This document shows positions 27,838 to 33,066 of a stretch of 33,066 nt of DNA, one piece after another. Position 1 is the first letter of the stretch. Each line of letters starts with the position of its first letter. The notes beneath the pieces are model-generated. The model was not told the origin of the DNA. It worked only from the letters and a program-made list of their open reading frames with translations, and did not search any database. The position numbers and the translations under genes are program-made. Origin of the DNA: Candidatus Ruania gallistercoris (lineage in GTDB: Bacteria; Actinomycetota; Actinomycetes; Actinomycetales; Beutenbergiaceae); assembly GCA_019116305.1 (NCBI GenBank), contig DXBY01000169.1, positions 1 through 33,066 on the forward strand, in the 5' to 3' direction.

Positions 27838-28589
27838 TGGAGCTGTTCGCCGAGGCGTTTGCCTGGCTGTTCGCCCCCGAGCAGCAGTCCGGACCGGATG
27901 CGGTGCTCGTCCGCCTGGGTGAGCACCTGCTGTACACCGTGATCGCCGTGGTGATCTCCGCCGTCATCGCGATCCCGATCGGCTATGCGATCGGGCACAC
28001 CGGGCGCGGGAAGCAGATCGCCGTGGCACTCTCCGGCGCCGCCCGGGCGCTGCCCTCTCTCGGGTTGCTGACCATCCTCACCCTGCTGGTGGGGGTCGGG
28101 GACGCGGTGCTCGCTGCCACGGTCGTGTTCGTGGTGCTCGGCGTTCCGGCGGTACTGGCCGGAGCCTATGCCGGTATCGAGTCGGTGGACGCCACTGTGG
28201 TCGATGCGGCGCGGGCGATGGGGATGACCGAGTGGCAGATCCTGCTCCGGGTGGAGGCGCCGATCGGACTGGGGCTGCTGCTGGGCGGGCTGCGGAGTGC
28301 CACGCTGCAGATCGTGGCCACGGCGGTGCTCGCCGCCTACGTGGGTCTGGGCGGGCTAGGCATCTACATCGTCCGCGGTATCGCCATCCGCACCTATGAG
28401 CAGATGCTCGGCGGCGCGCTGGTGATCATCGTGCTCGCCCTGGTGCTCGACGGTGTGTTCGCCCTGGCCATGTGGCTGGTCGCCCGCTCCCGCCGGGTTC
28501 CGGCGCAGGGCACCGGCCCCGGCCCGTCGGTCGCGGCCGCGACCGAGACCTCGCACTCCCCCGCTGTTGCAACGGAAGGATCCCGATGA
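27837..28589 (+). CDS. Osmoprotectant ABC transporter permease (second)
   Basis: 250 residues, about six membrane helices, related to the first permease but distinct. Motifs include AIPIGYAIGHTGRGK, ARALPSLGLLTILTLLVG and the EAA loop DATVVDAARAMGMTEWQILLRVEAPIGLGLLLGG. The tail is proline- and threonine-rich. ATG at 27837 overlaps the previous stop; the stop overlaps the ATG of the substrate-binding lipoprotein (ATGA). Two different permeases with one ATPase and one binding protein is the usual OpuC-type complement. Confidence 0.9.
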   Translation: MELFAEAFAWLFAPEQQSGPDAVLVRLGEHLLYTVIAVVISAVIAIPIGYAIGHTGRGKQIAVALSGAARALPSLGLLTILTLLVGVGDAVLAATVVFVVLGVPAVLAGAYAGIESVDATVVDAARAMGMTEWQILLRVEAPIGLGLLLGGLRSATLQIVATAVLAAYVGLGGLGIYIVRGIAIRTYEQMLGGALVIIVLALVLDGVFALAMWLVARSRRVPAQGTGPGPSVAAATETSHSPAVATEGSR

Positions 28590-29530
28590 CCGCTCGTACC
28601 CGTTCACGCTCCTGGCGCCGCACCGCCCCCGTCGGCCTGGCCGCCGGCCTCACCCTGGCCCTGGTGGCCGCCTGCGGTTCCGGCGACCCGCTCGAGGACC
28701 CAGAAGAGCCCGACACCTCGGCCGGCGGTGGTGGCGACAGCATCGTGGTGGGTTCGCAGGCCTACTACTCCAACGAGATCATCGCCGAGATCTACGCCCA
28801 GGTGCTCGAGGACGCCGGCTACACCGTGGAGCGGCAGTTCCAGATCGGCCAGCGCGATGCCTACCTGCAGGCGATGGAGGGTGGCGAGGTGCAGGTGCTG
28901 CCGGAGTACACCGGGAACCTGCTCCAGTTCTACGCACCGGACACCGAGGCACGCAGCCCGGAGGACGTCGCCGCCGAGCTCCCGGATGTCCTCCCGGAGA
29001 CGTTCACGATCCTGGACTATGCACAGGCGCAGGACGCCGACTCCTACAACGTGACCACCGAGTTCTCCGAGTCCAACGGCATCACCAGCCTCGCGGACCT
29101 GGCCGGCTATGGCGGCACGATCACCGTGGGTGGCAACGCCGAGCTGGAATCCCGGCCCTACGGTCCGCCCGGACTGAGCCAGTTCTACGGGGTGGAGGTG
29201 GAGTTCACCGCCATCGGTGACAGCGGTGGCCCGCTCACCAAGGACGCGATCCGGGACGGCACGATCACCATGGGCGACATCTACACCGCCGACCCGGACC
29301 TGGCCAGTGGCGACTTCGTCACCCTGGAGGACCCGGAGAACATGATCCTCGCACAGAACGTGGTGCCACTGGTCTCCGCCGACCTCAGCGAGGAGCTCGC
29401 CGAGGTGCTGGACCCGGTCAGTGCGGAGCTCACCACCGAGGCGCTGATCCAGATGAACGCTGCCAGTGTGAACGACCAGCAGGACTCCGCCACGATCGCC
29501 GAGAACTGGCTGACCGAGACGGGGCTCTGA
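28586..29530 (+). CDS. opuCC: Osmoprotectant ABC transporter substrate-binding lipoprotein
   Basis: 314 residues. An arginine-rich n-region and hydrophobic stretch end in the lipobox LVAAC with the lipidated Cys30, followed by an acidic glycine-rich linker. The mature domain begins IVVGSQAYYSNEIIAEIYAQVLEDAGY, typical of the OpuCC/ProX/OsmF quaternary-ammonium-binding proteins, and contains VQVLPEYTGNLLQFY. It is the last gene of the four-gene operon; every junction overlaps. Choline, carnitine or glycine betaine are possible ligands; sequence alone does not decide. Confidence 0.92.
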   Translation: MTARTRSRSWRRTAPVGLAAGLTLALVAACGSGDPLEDPEEPDTSAGGGGDSIVVGSQAYYSNEIIAEIYAQVLEDAGYTVERQFQIGQRDAYLQAMEGGEVQVLPEYTGNLLQFYAPDTEARSPEDVAAELPDVLPETFTILDYAQAQDADSYNVTTEFSESNGITSLADLAGYGGTITVGGNAELESRPYGPPGLSQFYGVEVEFTAIGDSGGPLTKDAIRDGTITMGDIYTADPDLASGDFVTLEDPENMILAQNVVPLVSADLSEELAEVLDPVSAELTTEALIQMNAASVNDQQDSATIAENWLTETGL

Positions 29531-29542
29531 GAGAGGAGCATG

Positions 29543-30058
29543 ATGACTGCGGCGACCGATCTACTCTCCGACGGATTCGCTCGGGTGGAGGGTGTGCTCA
29601 CCGCCGCCCTGGACGGACTCGGCCCGGCCGAGCTGGAGGCCCGGATCGACCCGGACGCGAACTCGATCGCCTGGTTGGCCTGGCACCTGACCCGGGTGCA
29701 GGACGACCATGTGGCCGAGGTGGCCGGTACCGAGCAGGTCTGGACCGCCGATGGCTGGGCCGAGCGCTTCGGGCTGCCGTTCGAACCGGGTGAGACCGGG
29801 TTCGGGCACAGCAGCGCCGACGTGGCCCAGGTGCGTGGCATCAGCGCCGGGGACCTGCTCGACTACCACCGGGCCACCCGCGGGGCCACCGAGCGGTACC
29901 TGGCTACGCTCACCGACGGCGACCTGGGCCGGGTGGTGGACGACGCATGGGACCCGCCGGTCACGCTCGCGGTGCGGCTGATGAGCGTGCTCGGTGAGGA
30001 CCACCAGCACGCCGGGCAGATCGCCTACCTGGCCGGGGTCCTGGCGCGCCGCGCCTGA
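29543..30058 (+). CDS. DinB-fold (DUF664/mycothiol-dependent type) protein
   Basis: 171 residues with the four-helix layout of DinB-like metal-binding proteins found in mycothiol-using actinobacteria. Putative metal-ligand histidines are H48 in WLAWHLTRVQDDH and the EDHQHAGQIAYLAG motif near residue 150. Two adjacent ATGs exist; 29543 is preferred because GAGAGGAG is then at a usable distance. It starts 12 bases after the transporter operon and may be co-transcribed with it. Function is unknown; some relatives are thiol-dependent isomerases or transferases. Confidence 0.82.
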   Translation: MTAATDLLSDGFARVEGVLTAALDGLGPAELEARIDPDANSIAWLAWHLTRVQDDHVAEVAGTEQVWTADGWAERFGLPFEPGETGFGHSSADVAQVRGISAGDLLDYHRATRGATERYLATLTDGDLGRVVDDAWDPPVTLAVRLMSVLGEDHQHAGQIAYLAGVLARRA

Positions 30059-30061
30059 TCA

Positions 30062-30134
30062 CCAGGGTCGCGAACGTTCCTTGGTGCGGCTTCCGGGCCC
30101 AATCTGCCGCATCAACGAACGTTCGAGGGACCTG
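30062..30134. terminator. Imperfect inverted repeat between convergent DinB and epimerase genes
   Basis: CCAGG...CGAACGTTC (30062-30079) pairs imperfectly with GAACGTTCGAGGGACCTGG (30116-30134). GAACGTTC is itself palindromic, so it also occurs as a direct repeat. The position between two gene ends suggests termination; the fold is loose. Confidence 0.35.
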
Positions 30135-30146
30135 GCGGACCCTGGC

Positions 30147-31148
30147 CTACCCGCCGAGTACCTCGGTGCGGCGGCGCATCCAGGCGAGCGAGGAGTCGAT
30201 CCCGTCCTCCAGGCTCAGTTCTGCGCGCCAGCCGAGCAGGTCGGCCGCGCGATCCACGTTCGCGTAGGCGCCGACGGCATCGCCAGCTCGCGATGGCGCA
30301 GTCCGTACTGGCACCTGCACACCGCTGACCTTCTCCACTGCGGTGTGCAGTTCCCGCACGGTCACTCCCTGACCGGTGCCCACGTTCAGCACCAGGTGGT
30401 CGGTCCCGACCTGGGTGAGCGCATCGTCGAACCGGTCCACGGCGCGGACGTGCGCCCGGGCCACATCCCACACGTGCACATAGTCCCGCAGACCGGTGCC
30501 ATCCCGTGTGGGCAGGTCGGTGCCGGTGAGGGTGAATACCTCCTGCTCCCCGAGGGCGGTGCGCACCAGCTGACCGAGCACGTGGCTGGGGTTTCCGGCG
30601 TAGACCCCGCTACGCAGCTGCGGATCGGACCCGATCGGGTTGAAGTAGCGCAGCACCAGGGCGCGCAGACCGGTCCCGACAGCCAGGTCGGCAAGGATCT
30701 GCTCGACCATCAGCTTGGTCCGCCCGTACGGCGAGGCCGGTGCGAGCAGATGGTCCTCGGACACCTCGAAGTCCGGAGCCGGCCCGTAGACGGCGGCGGA
30801 GGAGGAGAACACCACCCGTGGCCGCTCCAGCCGGGTGAGCTCGTCGAACAGCTCCAGCGACTTGACCACGTTCTCGCGGTAGTAGAGCGCGGGCTCGGCA
30901 ATCGATTCCGGTACCACCGTCCGCGCCGCCAGGTGCACAGTGGCGCTGATCTCGGGATGCTCGGCGACGATGCGCCGGAGCAGCTCCCGGTCGGCGATGT
31001 CGCCGTGGTAGAAGATCCGACCCTCGGTGAACAGCCGCGGTCCGGTGACCAAGGAGTCCAGCAGCACCGGCACGTGCCCGGCGTCCTCCAGCGCGCTGGC
31101 GGTGACCGAACCGATGTATCCGGCACCGCCGGTGACGAGGACCTTCAT
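30147..31148 (-). CDS. galE: UDP-glucose 4-epimerase (GalE) or related NAD-dependent sugar epimerase
   Basis: 333 residues, extended SDR fold. The NAD-binding motif is VTGGAGYIG (5-13), followed by DSLVTG and HLAA. SSSAAVYG is near 115-122, and the catalytic pair is Y141 and K145 in YGRTK. RYFNPIG and a TGLRDYVHVWDVARAH segment follow, both standard for GalE. The ATG at 31148 has TAGGCT seven bases upstream and no ribosome site, so a leaderless transcript is likely. Interconversion of UDP-glucose and UDP-galactose is the best reading; other UDP-hexose epimerases are possible. Confidence 0.9.
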   Translation of the reverse strand: MKVLVTGGAGYIGSVTASALEDAGHVPVLLDSLVTGPRLFTEGRIFYHGDIADRELLRRIVAEHPEISATVHLAARTVVPESIAEPALYYRENVVKSLELFDELTRLERPRVVFSSSAAVYGPAPDFEVSEDHLLAPASPYGRTKLMVEQILADLAVGTGLRALVLRYFNPIGSDPQLRSGVYAGNPSHVLGQLVRTALGEQEVFTLTGTDLPTRDGTGLRDYVHVWDVARAHVRAVDRFDDALTQVGTDHLVLNVGTGQGVTVRELHTAVEKVSGVQVPVRTAPSRAGDAVGAYANVDRAADLLGWRAELSLEDGIDSSLAWMRRRTEVLGG

Positions 31149-31155
31149 ACCCGCC

Positions 31156-31161
31156 AGCCTA
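31156..31161 (-). promoter_or_regulatory. -10 element for leaderless galE transcript
   Basis: TAGGCT on the minus strand, then GGCGGGT and the ATG. Shares the exact 12-base string TAGGCTGGCGGG with the start region of DUF4233 at 17269-17280. Confidence 0.45.
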
Positions 31162-31183
31162 CTGACGGTCGGATCGATCCGAC

Positions 31184-31636
31184 TCAACCAGCGGAGCCGG
31201 TCGCCCCGCGGGACTCCGATCCCTCTGGCCGGTGCAGCCGAGGTTGCAGGCCGACGGCGAGCGCGTACACCCGGTCATCGAGGCCGGCGACGCGATCATC
31301 CAGCCGCACGAGCCGCGAGTCCACACCGACCACGCGGTCATCCAATCTCGCGACCCGCTCATCGAGCCTCACCACGTTGGCGCCCACACTCCTCAGGCGC
31401 TCGTCCACCATGGTCACTCGCTCGTCCAGGGCCGCGATGTCGGCTTTCAGCTCACTGCGCAGCCCACCGATGTCGGCTTTCACCTCACCGCGCAGCCCAC
31501 CGATGTCGGCTTTCACCTCACCGCGCAGCCCACCGATGTCCGCCTCGAGCCGCTTCATCGGCCTGCTCAGCGCAGCATAGAGCGCCAGCACCGCAACCAG
31601 CACGCCGCCGAGCGACACCCACACATCCATGGTCAT
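31184..31636 (-). CDS. Membrane-anchored coiled-coil protein with 11-residue repeats
   Basis: 150 residues. The N-terminus MTMDVWVSLGGVLVAVLALYAALS is one membrane helix, followed by a long coiled coil. Residues about 30-65 contain four copies of an 11-residue unit of the type ADIGGLRGEVK, encoded by a 33-bp DNA repeat. The next 60 residues repeat L-D-(E/D)-R-V motifs in heptad-like spacing. The ATG at 31636 has GGAGG 11 bases upstream; an in-frame ATG two codons later is possible. It ends 36 bases before galE on the same strand. No family recognised; the layout resembles small apolar-anchored spacer or scaffold proteins. Confidence 0.65.
   Translation of the reverse strand: MTMDVWVSLGGVLVAVLALYAALSRPMKRLEADIGGLRGEVKADIGGLRGEVKADIGGLRSELKADIAALDERVTMVDERLRSVGANVVRLDERVARLDDRVVGVDSRLVRLDDRVAGLDDRVYALAVGLQPRLHRPEGSESRGATGSAG
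31436..31534. repeat. 33-bp tandem repeat, three units plus partial fourth
   Basis: Units at 31436-31468, 31469-31501 and 31502-31534; the second and third are identical and the first differs at two positions. A degraded partial unit starts at 31535. In-frame within the coiled-coil gene, encoding ADIGGLRGEVK-type repeats. Confidence 0.9.
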
Positions 31637-31754
31637 CGCTATCACCGCCTCCAGTGTGGACCCACGACGCCTACTATTCCAGCCCCGCCGCCCACCCCGC
31701 AGGTGGAGCCTCGGGGGCTGTGGACAGCCTGGCATCCTGATGGCGGGATCGCGC

Positions 31755-32048
31755 CTACAGTCCGGTAGCGGAAAGTCGCGCGACCTGGACCTGGGCGCGC
31801 AGCCCGCGAATCTCCGACTGCAGCTCAACACGGTCGCGGCGCGCGTCTGCCTGGAGCTCCTGCCGCATCCGGCGGACCTCACCGACGAACTCGCACTCCC
31901 TCTCCTGCCGCTCGCAGCGCACGTTGTCGAGCTCACGTTGCCATCGCGACTCCACAGACCGCCACCAGCTCCGCACCCGGATCGCTATCGCAACCCCTCC
32001 GAACGCCACGACCGGCCCGACGATCCCCACCCAGAATTCCACGTCCAC
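31755..32048 (-). CDS. Second small membrane-anchored coiled-coil protein
   Basis: 97 residues starting MDVEFWVGIVGPVVAFGGVAIAIRVRSWW, a single membrane helix. A charged helix rich in R, E and Q follows (ESRWQRELDNVRCERQER...), with heptad character. I chose the GTG at 32048 because GGGAGG is nine bases upstream; the GTG three codons earlier sits directly on the GGGAGG and is less likely. It has the same plan (MDV start, one helix, coiled coil) as the gene at 31184-31636, so the two may be distant paralogues. Function unknown. It lies 109 bases downstream of folC on the same strand. Confidence 0.6.
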   Translation of the reverse strand: MDVEFWVGIVGPVVAFGGVAIAIRVRSWWRSVESRWQRELDNVRCERQERECEFVGEVRRMRQELQADARRDRVELQSEIRGLRAQVQVARLSATGL

Positions 32049-32157
32049 CGCGATCACCCTCCCTTACCGTCACTCCCCAGGACCAGTATCGCGCGGAAAC
32101 CGCTGGTACTGCTCGGGTACTCACACGCGCGTCCATGCGGTCCAGAGGCGGCAGCGA

Positions 32158-33066
32158 TCAGTCCTTCTTCCCGAAGACCGCGCGCGCCTCCCCGGCCAGG
32201 ATGACCGATCCGGTCACCAGCACGCCGGTGCCGGCGGCGATCTGGTCCCGCTCGCCCTGCTCGGCCAGGTCCGCGGCCAGCGAGATCGCTTCGGCCAGGT
32301 TGGCCTGCACGTGCACCACATCCTCGTCGAAGATGTCCCGGCCGATCTCGGCGAGATCGTCGGGGTCCATCGAGCGCATCGAGGTGGACTGGGTGATCAC
32401 CACTTCGTCCAGCAGCGGCTCCAGCACGGACAGGATGCCTTCGGCATCCTTGTCCGCCATCACCCCCACCACCCCGACCAGCCGCGTGAACGCAAACGCC
32501 TCCTGCACCGCGTCTACGAGCACCTGGGCACCGGCCGGGTTGTGTGCGGCATCCACCAGCACCGCCGGGCTGGACCGAACCAGCTCCAACCGGGCTGGTG
32601 AGCTGACGTCAGCGAACGCGGCCTCGACCACCTCACCGGAGAGCGCCCCACCACCGAGGAACTGCTCGACGGCGGTCAGCGCCAGCAGCGCGTTCTGCGC
32701 CTGGTGGGCGCCGTGCAACGGGAGGAAGATCTCGGTGTACAGCCCCGCGGGGGTGCGCAGGTTGATCAGCTGGCCGCCGACCGCCACCGCCCGGTCGGCG
32801 ACCTCGGCGTCATACCCCTGGGCCACCACCCGGGCGCCTTGCTGTACCGCTCGTTGCGCCAGGACCGTGGCCACCTCCTCGGGCTGGTCGGCGGTGACCA
32901 CCACGGCAGGCGGGTCAAGCTGCTTGATGATCCCGGCCTTCACGGCGGCGATCTCCTCCAGCTCGCGCCCGAGCCAGCGTTCGTGGTCCCGCGCGATCGG
33001 GGTGAATACGGCCACCTCGCCGTCGATCACGTTCGTGGAGTCCCACTCCCCGCCCAGGCCGACCTC
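32158..33066 (-). CDS. folC: Bifunctional folylpolyglutamate/dihydrofolate synthase FolC (partial, N-terminus beyond right edge)
   Basis: Adds glutamate to folates (and possibly dihydropteroate) in the cytoplasm. About 302 C-terminal residues are present. The edge codons read EVGLGGEWDSTNVI, a FolC signature region, followed by PIARDHERWLG, EEIAAVKAGIIK, LHGAHQAQNALLAL, DAAHNPAGAQVLVDA and GVMADKD. The C-terminal ligase domain ends normally at GSVILAGEARAVFGKKD. The ATP-binding N-terminal domain lies outside the window. In related genomes DUF4233 and ndk follow directly; here two coiled-coil genes and galE follow instead. Confidence 0.95.
   Translation of the reverse strand, partial: EVGLGGEWDSTNVIDGEVAVFTPIARDHERWLGRELEEIAAVKAGIIKQLDPPAVVVTADQPEEVATVLAQRAVQQGARVVAQGYDAEVADRAVAVGGQLINLRTPAGLYTEIFLPLHGAHQAQNALLALTAVEQFLGGGALSGEVVEAAFADVSSPARLELVRSSPAVLVDAAHNPAGAQVLVDAVQEAFAFTRLVGVVGVMADKDAEGILSVLEPLLDEVVITQSTSMRSMDPDDLAEIGRDIFDEDVVHVQANLAEAISLAADLAEQGERDQIAAGTGVLVTGSVILAGEARAVFGKKD

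Overview
High-GC window with dense, overlapping genes, GTG starts and many apparent leaderless starts. The block smc - (small membrane gene) - ftsY - amtB - glnK - glnD - ffh, read on the minus strand, is the classical actinobacterial arrangement. The rest of the content (DUF4233-ndk, folC, EIIA-HPr type DhaM, a GlnR-type operator) also fits Actinobacteria, most likely a Micrococcales member (inference; no taxonomic marker such as rRNA is present).

Region 1 (1-10.4 kb) is core genome: ffh (cut by the left edge), glnD, glnK, amtB, a divergent membrane protein, ftsY, a small membrane protein and smc. It combines co-translational protein targeting (Ffh/FtsY), chromosome organisation (SMC) and ammonium uptake and sensing (AmtB/GlnK/GlnD). 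A correctly spaced GlnR-like operator lies upstream of amtB, and GlnD ends right after its HD domain, without ACT domains.

Region 2 (10.5-14.0 kb): a PHP-type metallohydrolase, a small acidic protein, prephenate dehydratase (pheA) and a divergent formate/nitrite-type channel.

Region 3 (14.0-20.9 kb): sugar or inositol type accessory genes flanking the core pair ndk/DUF4233. To the left, on the minus strand, are a Gfo/Idh/MocA oxidoreductase, an IolE-like TIM-barrel protein and a 48-codon remnant resembling the start of methylmalonate-semialdehyde dehydrogenase. To the right, on the plus strand, are three more Gfo/Idh/MocA oxidoreductases ended by a 19-bp perfect hairpin.

Region 4 (21-33 kb): a TetR-controlled DHA2 efflux pump with tandem operators; dihydroxyacetone kinase dhaKLM; a four-gene osmoprotectant ABC transporter preceded by a tiny coupled ORF; a DinB-fold protein; a UDP-glucose 4-epimerase-like gene; two small membrane-anchored coiled-coil proteins, one with a 33-bp tandem repeat; and the 3' part of folC (cut by the right edge).

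In many actinobacteria folC, DUF4233 and ndk are adjacent. Here about 14.9 kb of accessory genes separates folC from DUF4233-ndk on the same strand, which points to an insertion or rearrangement hot spot. I saw no tRNA, rRNA, CRISPR array, transposase or integrase. I found no clearly new multi-gene defence or mobile system; the most unusual items are the remnant gene, the interrupted folC-ndk locus, the short GlnD, the repeated leaderless-promoter signature and the repeat-containing coiled-coil protein.
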